DNA of 64,000 nt from Nonomuraea endophytica (GTDB lineage Bacteria; Actinomycetota; Actinomycetes; Streptosporangiales; Streptosporangiaceae). Made by a program: the position numbers and the translations under genes. Each line of letters opens with the position of its first letter. Position 1 is the first letter of the stretch. The notes under the pieces are model-generated. The model did not search any database. It saw only the letters and a program-made list of their open reading frames with translations, and was not told the DNA's origin. The stretch spans positions 62,001-126,000 of the forward strand of contig NZ_JACHIN010000016.1 in NCBI RefSeq assembly GCF_014203235.1. The letters run 5' to 3'. Shown here piece after piece: positions 40,225-48,052 of this stretch.

Positions 40225-42904
40225 GTCGGCCGGGCGGATCGTCTATCGCGGCAGGTGGACGCTGCTGGTGCTGAGCCTCGCCCTGGCGGTGCTGGCCGCG
40301 CCGTTCGGCATGGAGCTGTTCGGGCGGATGGTGGACGGTGGGTTCGACGACCCCAAGGCCGACTCGACCACGGCCGCGCGCTGGAACGACGTCTGGTACA
40401 GCGGCAACTCGCCCGACGTGGTCGTCCTCTATCGGCATCCGAAGGTCAAGGTCGCCGACCCGAGGTTCAAGAAGGCGGTGCACGACTCGCTGCGCCGCCT
40501 GCCCGCCGCCCACGTGCGCAAGCTCGCCACCTACTGGACCACCGCCTCCCCCCGGATGGTCTCGAAGGACGAGCATTCCACCTACGCGCTGATCACCCTG
40601 CGCGGCGGCCCGCAGACCAAGCAGCGCGCCTACGCCGAGGTCAAGGACCGCCTCGCCGTCGAGAACCTCCAGGTCAAGGTGGGCGGCTCGGTGCCCCTGG
40701 TCAAGGAGCTCAACGACCAGACCGGCCGCGACCTGGCCAGGGCCGAGGCCATCTCGATGCCGGTGCTGCTCGTGCTGCTGGTGATCGTCTTCGGCAGCCT
40801 GGTCGCCGCGGGGCTGCCGCTGCTGGTCGGGCTGCTGTCCGTGCTCGGCGCGCTGGCTCTGCTGCGGCTGCTGACCGAGGTGACCGAGGTCTCCGTCTTC
40901 TCGCTCAACGTCGTCACCATGCTCGGGCTGGGGCTGGCGATCGACTACTCGCTGTTCGTGCTGAGCGCCTTCAGGGAGGAGGTACGGCAGGGCGCCACCA
41001 ACGAGCAGGCCGTCGTGCGAACGATGGCCACGGCCGGGCGGACCGTGGCGTTCTCCGGGCTCACCGTGGCCACGTCCTTGCTGGGGCTGCTGCTGTTCCC
41101 GCAGATGTTCCTGCGTTCGATCGGGCTCGGGGCGGCGGCGGTGGTGCTCGTGGCCATGTTGTCGGCGCTCGTGGTGCTGCCCGCGGTGCTGGGCGTGCTG
41201 GGGCGGCGGGTGGACGCGGTGCGGGTGGTCCCGGTCTTCACCGGAAACGGCACCTTCTGGCGGGGCATCGCAGCCAGTGTCATGAAAAAGCCGGGTATTT
41301 ATCTCGTTGGGGTGATGGCGGTGCTGGTGGCGTTGGCGCTGCCGTTCGCCCACGTGAAGTTCGGCAACGTCGACCACCGCGTCCTGCCCGCCGCCGCCGA
41401 GTCCCGCCAGGTCGCCGAGGCCGTCGACCGCGACTTCGCGCGCAACTCCATGGCCGCCATCGACGTGCACGTCCTCATCGAACGCCACTTCTCCGGAAAG
41501 CCCGCCGCCCCCGGACCCGTGGGCCATGGCTACACGCCCGTCTCCGGCGTCACCCCCGTCAGCCCGCTGGACGCGAAGCCGTTCGCCGACCGCATCGACG
41601 CCCTCGACGGCGTCACCGGCGTCGACCTGGCCGGAGTCTCCCAGGCCAACGGCGCCGTCCGCCTGTCGGTCCGCTATGACGCCGACCCCATGTCCGCGCG
41701 CGCCCAGCAGATCGTCACCCTGATCAGGTCCATGGCCCCCGAGCCCAACATGCGCGCCGCCGTCGTGGGCGGACCCACCGCCGCGCAGATGGACCTGATG
41801 GCCAGCCTCACCGCCGTCCTGCCGTGGATGGCGCTGGTCGTGGGCGGAGTGACGTTCGTGCTGCTGTTCATGGCGTTCGGCTCCGTGGTGCTGCCCCTGA
41901 AAGCTCTGCTCATGAACGTCCTGTCCATCGGCGCGTCCTTCGGCGTCATCGTCTGGGCCTTCCAGGACGGACACCTGGCCGGCGCGCTCGGCTTCACCCC
42001 GACCGGGACCATCGAGGCGACCGTGACCGTGCTGATCCTGGCGGTGGTGTTCGGGCTGTCGATGGATTACGAGGTGTTCCTGCTGTCCAGAGTGCGTACG
42101 GAGTGGCTGCGCACTCAGGACAACGCTGCCGCTGTGGCCCTCGGACTGGAGAAGACCGGCGGGATCATCACCAGTGCTGCCCTGCTGCTTCTTGTGGTGA
42201 TCGGGGCGTTCTCCACGGCCGGGATCACGATCGTGAAGCTGCTGGGCGTGGGGATGTTCGCGGCCATCGTGGTGGATGCCACCTTGGTACGGGCGTTACT
42301 GGTGCCGGCGACGATGCGCCTCATGGGCGGGGCCAACTGGTGGCTGCCCCGCTGGCTCCACTCCCTCCACACCCACCTCCTCAACCCCCACACCACGATC
42401 AGCGGTGGGTCTGCCGTAGCGGTGGTGGGGGTTGAGGGGGCGCGGCCGCGTGCTCTTGGCGCCGGGTCGGTGGGTCGGGACGGTGGTGGAGTTCGGCACT
42501 CTGGTACGGCGGGCAGCGCGGGTGATACGGGTGATACGGGTGATACGGGTGATGCGGCGTCGGCTCGGGTTATCCGGCCCAATCCCGACGGGCCCGGGTG
42601 GTACTGGGAGAGCGCTCCGGGTGAACGGGCTGCCGAGGGTGGGGTGAGTGGGCGGGTGGTGTTCGGGGCCGATACCGACCCTGAGCCCGTGGCGGCCGAG
42701 CACGAGCCGGAGCCGCCGGCCCAGCACGTGGTGAACCCCCGGGTGGCCGGGCGTGGGCCGTTGCGGAAGTTGCCCTACTCGCGGAGGGAGGTTCCGGCGC
42801 CTGCCGAGGATGGGGAGATCGGGTGGGTCAAGGTTACGGCCGGCCGTACCAGGGTGGTCAGGGCTGTGCCGGGTGGGTGGGTTTGGGCGGAGGTTGAGTC
42901 GTGA
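40217..42904 (+). CDS. MmpL-type RND lipid transporter
   Basis: An 895-residue transporter with 12 predicted membrane helices and two periplasmic domains (about 35-180 and 405-530). The proton-relay Asp-Tyr pairs known from MmpL3 are present: D243-Y244 in GLGLAIDYSLFVLSAF and D617-Y618 in VFGLSMDYEVFLLSR. A cytoplasmic tail of about 190 residues is poorly ordered and contains four GDT/GDA units. The TTG at 40217 overlaps the FAAL stop by eight bases, giving tight coupling. MmpL proteins export complex lipids made by neighbouring FAAL/PKS enzymes, which fits this locus. Confidence 0.9.
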   Translation: MFESAGRIVYRGRWTLLVLSLALAVLAAPFGMELFGRMVDGGFDDPKADSTTAARWNDVWYSGNSPDVVVLYRHPKVKVADPRFKKAVHDSLRRLPAAHVRKLATYWTTASPRMVSKDEHSTYALITLRGGPQTKQRAYAEVKDRLAVENLQVKVGGSVPLVKELNDQTGRDLARAEAISMPVLLVLLVIVFGSLVAAGLPLLVGLLSVLGALALLRLLTEVTEVSVFSLNVVTMLGLGLAIDYSLFVLSAFREEVRQGATNEQAVVRTMATAGRTVAFSGLTVATSLLGLLLFPQMFLRSIGLGAAAVVLVAMLSALVVLPAVLGVLGRRVDAVRVVPVFTGNGTFWRGIAASVMKKPGIYLVGVMAVLVALALPFAHVKFGNVDHRVLPAAAESRQVAEAVDRDFARNSMAAIDVHVLIERHFSGKPAAPGPVGHGYTPVSGVTPVSPLDAKPFADRIDALDGVTGVDLAGVSQANGAVRLSVRYDADPMSARAQQIVTLIRSMAPEPNMRAAVVGGPTAAQMDLMASLTAVLPWMALVVGGVTFVLLFMAFGSVVLPLKALLMNVLSIGASFGVIVWAFQDGHLAGALGFTPTGTIEATVTVLILAVVFGLSMDYEVFLLSRVRTEWLRTQDNAAAVALGLEKTGGIITSAALLLLVVIGAFSTAGITIVKLLGVGMFAAIVVDATLVRALLVPATMRLMGGANWWLPRWLHSLHTHLLNPHTTISGGSAVAVVGVEGARPRALGAGSVGRDGGGVRHSGTAGSAGDTGDTGDTGDAASARVIRPNPDGPGWYWESAPGERAAEGGVSGRVVFGADTDPEPVAAEHEPEPPAQHVVNPRVAGRGPLRKLPYSRREVPAPAEDGEIGWVKVTAGRTRVVRAVPGGWVWAEVES
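42521..42556 (+). repeat. Four tandem 9-bp units in the mmpL tail
   Basis: GGTGATACG is repeated three times and followed by GGTGATGCG, encoding GDT GDT GDT GDA. The units keep the reading frame and lie in the disordered C-terminal tail. Copy number may vary between strains. Confidence 0.85.
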
Positions 42905-44448
42905 CGGTCGCGGCCACCCGGGTGGAGGGGGCCTGGGCCGGGGTGTTCGGGGTGGTGGGGCTGGCGGGGTTCGTGACGACGCTGGACAACACGGTCGTGA
43001 CGGTCGCGGTGCCCACGATGCAGAGGGAACTGGGGGCGCGGCTGGCGGCCATGGAGTGGGTGGCCACGGGGTATGTGATCACGTTTGCCGGGTTGATGCT
43101 TGCCGGGGGACGGCTGGCGGACCTCTGGGGGCGGCGACGGGTGCTGGTGGCGGGGATGGCGGTGTTCAGCGCCGCTTCGCTGGTCGCGGGGTTGGCCGGG
43201 GCCGTGGAGGTGCTGGTGGCGGCTCGGGTGGTGCAGGGGGTGGGGGCGGCGATGGTGCTGCCCGCCACGTTGGCTGTGCTGGCGGGAGTCGGGGAGCGGC
43301 GGCGGTCGGCGGGGATCGCGGTGTGGATGGCCTCCGGGGCGGCGGCGCTGGCGCTCGGGCCGGTGGTCGGCGGGTATCTGAGCGAGCACGCGCACTGGGG
43401 GTGGGTGTTCCTGATCAACGTGCCGTTGGGGGCTGCGGTGATCGGGCTGGCGCTGGTGACTCTGCCCTTGGACCCTCAACCCGCAGCCCGTTCCCACTCG
43501 GCCTCCCACCCCCGCTCCGGGTCGCGCTCGCCCTCCGCCTCCCGCTCCGGGTCCTGCCCGCACTCCGGGTCCCGCTCGCACGCCGGGTACCGCTCGGATT
43601 CCGCCTTCCGTTCTGGCTTCGGCCTCCGCGATGGGGTCGTCAGGGTCAGGGGTGGGTTCGGGGGTGGGGGTTGGGGGCGGGTTTGGGTGGGGGTGGATGT
43701 GCCGGGGGTGGTGTGTTCGGGGGTGTTTCTGGGGGCGGGGACCTTTGTGCTGATCCACGGGGTCGAGTACGGCTGGGCCCGGCCGGCCATCGTCGTCGGT
43801 GCGGTTGCGTGCCTGGTGGCGGGGGTGGCGTTTGTAGTGGTGGAGCGGCGGGCGGTGCGGCCGATGGTGGATCTGGCGCTGTTCCGGGTCCGGAGCTTCA
43901 GCGGCGGCGTGGTGGCGCAGGTGCTCTGGGGGCTCGGGGTGAACGGGGTGTTCTTCTACACCGCGATCTTCCTGCAGGACGTGCTCGGGTTCACGCCGTC
44001 GGCCTCCGGGCTGGCGTTCATGCCGCTGGCCCTGCTGGTCGTGGCGGTCGCGCCGCTGGTGCCGTGGGTGGAGCGGTGGGCGGGAGCGGGGCGTACCGTC
44101 GCGGCGGGTCTGGTGCTGGTGGCGGCCGGGATGGTGGTGGCGGCTTTTCTGGGGCCGGGGGATGGGTGGGTGGATCTGCTGCCCGCAGTCTGCGCGATCG
44201 GGGTGGGGTCGGCGTTGACGATGCCGTTGGGTTCGGCGGTGCTCGGGGCGGTGCCTGAGGAGCGGGCAGGGGTGGCGGGCGGGGTGTTCAGTGTGAGCCG
44301 GGAGGTTTCCGGGCTGTTCGGGATCGCGGGGGTCGGCGGGGTGGTGCACGCCGTGGGGACGTTCGCCGCCGGGTACACCGTCGGGTTGCTCGCCGCCGCC
44401 GCTCTGGTGCTGGGTGGGGCGCTGGTCAGTGTGTTGAGCCTGCCGTGA
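42901..44448 (+). CDS. DHA2-family MFS exporter (14 helices) with Ser/Arg-rich loop
   Basis: A 515-residue EmrB/QacA-type carrier. Typical motifs are LDNTVVTVAVPTMQREL, GGRLADLWGRRRVLV and GPVVGGYLSEHAHWGWVFLI. The loop after helix 6 (about residues 195-242) is unusually long and consists of Ser/Arg/Gly-rich repeats, followed by a Gly-rich stretch. The GTG start overlaps mmpL by 4 bp and its stop overlaps the glycosyltransferase start. It probably exports an intermediate or product of the same lipid pathway. Third codon positions are strongly G-biased here. Confidence 0.87.
   Translation: MTVAATRVEGAWAGVFGVVGLAGFVTTLDNTVVTVAVPTMQRELGARLAAMEWVATGYVITFAGLMLAGGRLADLWGRRRVLVAGMAVFSAASLVAGLAGAVEVLVAARVVQGVGAAMVLPATLAVLAGVGERRRSAGIAVWMASGAAALALGPVVGGYLSEHAHWGWVFLINVPLGAAVIGLALVTLPLDPQPAARSHSASHPRSGSRSPSASRSGSCPHSGSRSHAGYRSDSAFRSGFGLRDGVVRVRGGFGGGGWGRVWVGVDVPGVVCSGVFLGAGTFVLIHGVEYGWARPAIVVGAVACLVAGVAFVVVERRAVRPMVDLALFRVRSFSGGVVAQVLWGLGVNGVFFYTAIFLQDVLGFTPSASGLAFMPLALLVVAVAPLVPWVERWAGAGRTVAAGLVLVAAGMVVAAFLGPGDGWVDLLPAVCAIGVGSALTMPLGSAVLGAVPEERAGVAGGVFSVSREVSGLFGIAGVGGVVHAVGTFAAGYTVGLLAAAALVLGGALVSVLSLP
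43487..43626 (+). repeat. Degenerate repeats coding an RS/SG-rich loop in the MFS exporter
   Basis: CGCTCCGGGTC occurs at 43513 and again 30 bases later at 43543, with CACTCCGGGTC at 43561 and further decayed copies. The translation reads like RSGSRSPSASRSGS and continues with SGSRSHAGYRSDSAFRSGF. The rest of the gene has no such pattern, so the loop looks like a local expansion. Confidence 0.7.
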
Positions 44449-45650
44449 GGGTGGCGGTGCTGGGTTTGGGGTCGCGGGGGGACACGCAGCCCTGTGTGGC
44501 GCTGGCTCATGGGCTGGCCGGGCGGGGGCATGAGGTGGTGGTCGTGGCGGCGCGGCGGTATGCGTCGCTGGTCCGGGACGGGGTGGGGTTCGCGGGGCTG
44601 AGTGTGGATCCGGTGGCGATCGCCGGGAGCGCCGAGGGGCGGGCCTGGTTGGAGAGTGGGGCGCTGGGGTTCGTGCGGGGGTTCAGGGAGGTGGTCGAGC
44701 CGCTGGCCGAGACACTTGTGGCTGAGGTGGACGCGGCTTGCCGGAAAGCTGATCTGGTGCTCGCTCCGGCCCTCGGCGCTTTCGGCAGGCATCTGCACGA
44801 CCGGTACGGCATGCCGTACCACATCCTGCACTTCCAGCCAGGGCACCCCACGACCGCCTTCCCGAACCCGCTCATCCCCGCACGGACCCTGGGCCGTCTT
44901 GGGAACAGGGCCAGCTATGCCCTGGTCGAGCGGCTCGGCTGGCTGGTGCTCGGCGGGATGGTGAACCGGCTACGGGCGCGAACGCTCGGGCTGGGCAGGC
45001 TGCGGGGGAGTCCGTTCGCGGCCGATCGGCGGGATCAGGTGCCGGTTCTGTGTGGGTTCAGCAGGCATGTGGTGCCGCGTCCGGCGGGCTGGCCCGATCA
45101 TGTGCGGCAGACCGGGTACTGGACGCGGGGCGGCGGGGAGCTTGGGGATGAGCTGACCGCGTTTCTGGAGGCGGGGCCGCGGCCGGTTTACGTGGGGTTC
45201 GGGAGCATGGTGCCGGGTGATCCGGTGCGGACGGCCGAGCAGGTTCGGGTGGCGCTCCGGCTGGCGGGGGTTCGGGCTGTGGTGCAGGGGGTGCCGGTGG
45301 AGCGGACGGAGGAGGTGCTGCCGGTGGGGGAGGTGGCGCACGAGGCGTTGTTCGCGCGGGTCCGGGCCGTGGTGCACCACGGTGGGGCGGGGACGACGGG
45401 TGCGGCGCTGCGGGCCGGGGTGCCGAGTGTGGTGTGCCCGTTCTTCTCCGATCAGCCGTTCTGGGGGCTGCGGGTGGCGGCGCTGGGCGCGGGTCCGCCG
45501 CCGTTGCCGATCTCGCGGTTGGTGGCGGGGGAACTGGCCGCGCGGCTGCGGGCCGCGCCGCTATATGAGGAAAAATCCCAGTACATCGGGCGGTTACTGC
45601 GCACTGAAGACGGAGTGAAGAACGCTGTGGATCTCATTGAAGAGAGCTGA
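44445..45650 (+). CDS. GT1 family glycosyltransferase (UGT/MGT type)
   Basis: A 401-residue GT-B enzyme. The N-terminal domain starts RVAVLGLGSRGDTQPCVALA, typical of sterol and polyketide glucosyltransferases. The C-terminal donor site holds VYVGFGSMVPGDP and VHHGGAGTTGAALRAGVPSV with CPFFSDQPFWG. It transfers a nucleotide-activated sugar to a hydrophobic acceptor. The GTG start overlaps the MFS stop, so it belongs to the FAAL-MmpL-MFS operon and suggests that the exported lipid is a glycolipid. Confidence 0.88.
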   Translation: MRVAVLGLGSRGDTQPCVALAHGLAGRGHEVVVVAARRYASLVRDGVGFAGLSVDPVAIAGSAEGRAWLESGALGFVRGFREVVEPLAETLVAEVDAACRKADLVLAPALGAFGRHLHDRYGMPYHILHFQPGHPTTAFPNPLIPARTLGRLGNRASYALVERLGWLVLGGMVNRLRARTLGLGRLRGSPFAADRRDQVPVLCGFSRHVVPRPAGWPDHVRQTGYWTRGGGELGDELTAFLEAGPRPVYVGFGSMVPGDPVRTAEQVRVALRLAGVRAVVQGVPVERTEEVLPVGEVAHEALFARVRAVVHHGGAGTTGAALRAGVPSVVCPFFSDQPFWGLRVAALGAGPPPLPISRLVAGELAARLRAAPLYEEKSQYIGRLLRTEDGVKNAVDLIEES

Positions 45651-45701
45651 TCGTCCCAGTAGTGTGCTTCATGCCCCCTTGATCCTCCCAGAGTAGGTGC
45701 C

Positions 45702-46988
45702 ATGCGACTTCGTCCGCTCATCGTCACCGGACTCGCACTGTCGATGCTGGGCATCGGGATCCCCGCCTGGTCGGCGGACGACCCCCGCAGCTGCAACGAC
45801 CTCATGTCGAGCGACACGCCCGCCTACGTCATGTGCACGTGGCTGGCCACGCCCGAGGAGGCCGCCGACATCGCGAAGTTCTGGCTGGACAACGACGGCG
45901 AGAACATGAAGAACGCCGGGCCCAACAGCGAGGTCGGCGTCGACTGCAGCGAGGCCGAGAACGCCTGCGACCCCAACCTCGAAGGCGACGGCGAGATGCA
46001 CGACGTCGGCTCGCCCGACGTGGACGGGGCCGAGGACGGCGGCACGCCGGACGCCTGCCCCGACGGCGGCAAGTGCCACATCGACCCCGACGAGGTCTCC
46101 GCGACCGAGGCCGCCGCCGCGGAGAAGACCGCGGCCGGGCAGAGCGCCAAGACCGCGCGCACCGACGGCATGCGGGTGTGGATCGACGCCGAGCTCGCCG
46201 ACGACTGGAAGGCCGGAAAGCTGGCCGAGGCCGCCAAGAAGGTCGCCGCCCTGGCCGCCCAGCCCGGCGTGGTGGGCGTGCGGTTCAGCTCGCAGATCGG
46301 CTACAACAAGACGCTGCAGACCGCCGAGGAGATGGACAAGTTCGTCACCGAGGCCGCCCACGCGCTGCGCCAGGCGGTGCCCGGCAAGAAGCTGGCCATC
46401 CACACCGTCGTCCCGGCCCTGGGCTGCGGCGCGAACGAGGCCTGCAAGACGGAGATCGGCAAGAAGTACCCGCTGCTCGACCCCGACAAGATCGGCGCCT
46501 GGCTGAAGGCGGGCCTGGTCGACCAGCTCGCCCTGGACAACGGCCACCTGTCCACCGAGTACACCACCTGGCGGATCGACGCCGCCGAGGCCCAGCGCAA
46601 CCAGTGGATCCAGGTCCGGGCCCGCGCCTGGGACTCCTGGGCGCACATCGCCGCCGAGGACGCCGTCTTCACCGGTCCCGGCGCCTCCCGGCTGACCACC
46701 GAGCAGGCCACGCAGACGATCACCGACCGCGTCGCCACCCCGCTGCAGGCCGACGCCGCCGAGACCGTCATCCTCTGGACCCGCTGGCAGGACGCCAAGG
46801 GCTCGGTCAACCGGGTCCTGGGTGACAAACTCGCCGACAACGCCGCGTGGGAGCAGCTCAAGAAGCTCGACGCGGTCAAGGCCAGGCTGGCCACGATCTA
46901 CGACCCGGCGACGCCCGAGGTCGACCAGGCCACCGACCTGAAGAAGCTCTCCGAGGTCTTCTCCACGGTGTACGTACGCGCTGCCTGA
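45702..46988 (+). CDS. Secreted protein of unknown function, 428 aa
   Basis: The signal peptide is clear (residues 1-25, LIVTGLALSMLGIGIPAWSA before DD). A short Cys-containing acidic region (30-130, with SCNDLM, MCTW, VDCSE, NACDPNLEGD, DACPDGGKCHIDPDE) leads into a domain from about 150 on that looks like a TIM barrel (MRVWIDAELADDWKAGKLAE; KLAIHTVVPALGCGANEACK; QLALDNGHLSTEYTTWRID). No family is recognised with certainty. A strong terminator follows. It stands between the lipid-export operon and the esterase/PKS genes and may act in the envelope. Confidence 0.7.
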   Translation: MRLRPLIVTGLALSMLGIGIPAWSADDPRSCNDLMSSDTPAYVMCTWLATPEEAADIAKFWLDNDGENMKNAGPNSEVGVDCSEAENACDPNLEGDGEMHDVGSPDVDGAEDGGTPDACPDGGKCHIDPDEVSATEAAAAEKTAAGQSAKTARTDGMRVWIDAELADDWKAGKLAEAAKKVAALAAQPGVVGVRFSSQIGYNKTLQTAEEMDKFVTEAAHALRQAVPGKKLAIHTVVPALGCGANEACKTEIGKKYPLLDPDKIGAWLKAGLVDQLALDNGHLSTEYTTWRIDAAEAQRNQWIQVRARAWDSWAHIAAEDAVFTGPGASRLTTEQATQTITDRVATPLQADAAETVILWTRWQDAKGSVNRVLGDKLADNAAWEQLKKLDAVKARLATIYDPATPEVDQATDLKKLSEVFSTVYVRAA

Positions 46989-47003
46989 ACCGCATCAGAA
47001 TGA

Positions 47004-47034
47004 GCCCGCGCCCCCGGCGCGGGCTTTTTCTTTT
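47004..47034 (+). terminator. Rho-independent terminator
   Basis: GCCCGCGCC-CCC-GGCGCGGGC gives a 9-bp perfect stem (47004-47024) followed by TTTTTCTTTT. It lies 16 bp after the stop of the 428-residue secreted protein and ends that transcript. Confidence 0.92.
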
Positions 47035-47079
47035 CCCTTTTCGGTGGCAAAGAGCGGACAATGGCCTTGCCTTCCCCGA

Positions 47080-47108
47080 TTGCCTGACAGAAAGTCAAGG
47101 CGTCAAAT
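47080..47108 (+). promoter_or_regulatory. Predicted promoter of the repeat-protein gene
   Basis: TTGCCT (47080-47085) and TCAAAT (47103-47108) are spaced by 17 bases, after the terminator and 30 bases before the ATG at 47138. The gene therefore appears to be an independent unit. GAGGAGGT precedes the ATG. Confidence 0.45.
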
Positions 47109-47137
47109 GCACGGCCCGCGACCGAGGAGGTACCCCA

Positions 47138-47992
47138 ATGGTCCGACGATGGTTATCCGTCGCCTTCGCGATCTGCGCGACGGCGATTCTGGTGGTGCCG
47201 CCGGCCGCGGCGCTGGTGCTGCCCACGCCGCGGGCCTTCGTCTCCAACCTGGATCTGGACTGCTTCAAAACAAACCCATATCAGCCGCCCGCAACCACCC
47301 TTACGCTCAGGCACCTCAATCCGCAACTAGGTGACCTGCCCATTCAGACGGTCACCGTCGGCGCCCGCGAACAATTATGTGTTCCGGTCGCGAAAAACAA
47401 TGTGATTCCGCCGCCCGGCGTCCTCGACTTCGTCAGATTCGTCGACCTGTCCTGCTACCGGATCACCGGCCCGTCCCTCAACAGGAGCATCGTCCTCCAC
47501 CACCTCAACCCGGTGCTGCAGGACCAGCCGCGCAAGCAGGTCGTGCTGAACCAGCCGCAACAGCTCTGCGTGCCCGTGGCCAAGAACGGCGTGGTCCCGT
47601 CAGCCGAGGTCCTTTCGGTGATCCGCCACATCGACCTCGAGTGCTACGGCTTCACCCCCAACCCGGTCATGAACAAGACGCTGAACCTCAGGCAGCTCAA
47701 CCCGGTGCTGAGCAACATCCCGCCGGCGAACGTGCAGGTCCTGGCCGCCCGCCAGCTCTGCGTGCCCGTGCAGAAGCGCGGCGACGTCATCCCGGACGCG
47801 ACGCTGAACATCGTGCGCTGGCTGGACCTGGAGAAGTACGACCTCAACGCGGCCACCACCGCGCCGGTGACGTTGAACCTGCGCCACCTCAACCCCGTCC
47901 TCGGGCAGTGGCCCGGCGAGACGGCGACGCTGACCGGCCGCTCCCAGCTGGCCGTCCCGGTGGCCAAGAACGGCATGGTCCCGCCCGGGTGA
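47138..47992 (+). CDS. Secreted protein made of four tandem Cys-pair repeats
   Basis: A 284-residue exported protein. The signal peptide (residues 1-25) ends PPAAA. Four repeats of about 60 residues follow (about 37-92, 102-154, 165-219, 228-284). The consensus is a DL-C-Y/F start, a central LRHLNPVL and an end QLCVPVAKNGV-P. Cys pairs are 42/81, 106/144 and 169/208. The fourth repeat has Lys and Ala in place of both Cys. The pattern recalls uncharacterised bacterial secreted repeat proteins with CY and LCVPV motifs. Function is unknown; surface binding is possible. Confidence 0.8.
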   Translation: MVRRWLSVAFAICATAILVVPPAAALVLPTPRAFVSNLDLDCFKTNPYQPPATTLTLRHLNPQLGDLPIQTVTVGAREQLCVPVAKNNVIPPPGVLDFVRFVDLSCYRITGPSLNRSIVLHHLNPVLQDQPRKQVVLNQPQQLCVPVAKNGVVPSAEVLSVIRHIDLECYGFTPNPVMNKTLNLRQLNPVLSNIPPANVQVLAARQLCVPVQKRGDVIPDATLNIVRWLDLEKYDLNAATTAPVTLNLRHLNPVLGQWPGETATLTGRSQLAVPVAKNGMVPPG

Positions 47993-48024
47993 TCCCTGAA
48001 AGGGGATGACGCCGTACGGCCGCG

Positions 48025-48038
48025 GCCCGGAGCCGGGC
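48025..48038. terminator. Short GC hairpin between convergent genes
   Basis: GCCCGG-AG-CCGGGC lies between the repeat-protein gene and the convergent esterase gene. The loop is only two bases and no T-tract follows, so terminator function is uncertain. Confidence 0.3.
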
Positions 48039-48052
48039 GGCGTCGGGCGGGG

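Noticed and set aside
39893-41974. Long antisense open frame over the FAAL and MmpL genes
   Set aside because: The translation is Gln/His/Arg-rich low-complexity sequence with no motif, while the plus strand carries complete enzyme signatures.
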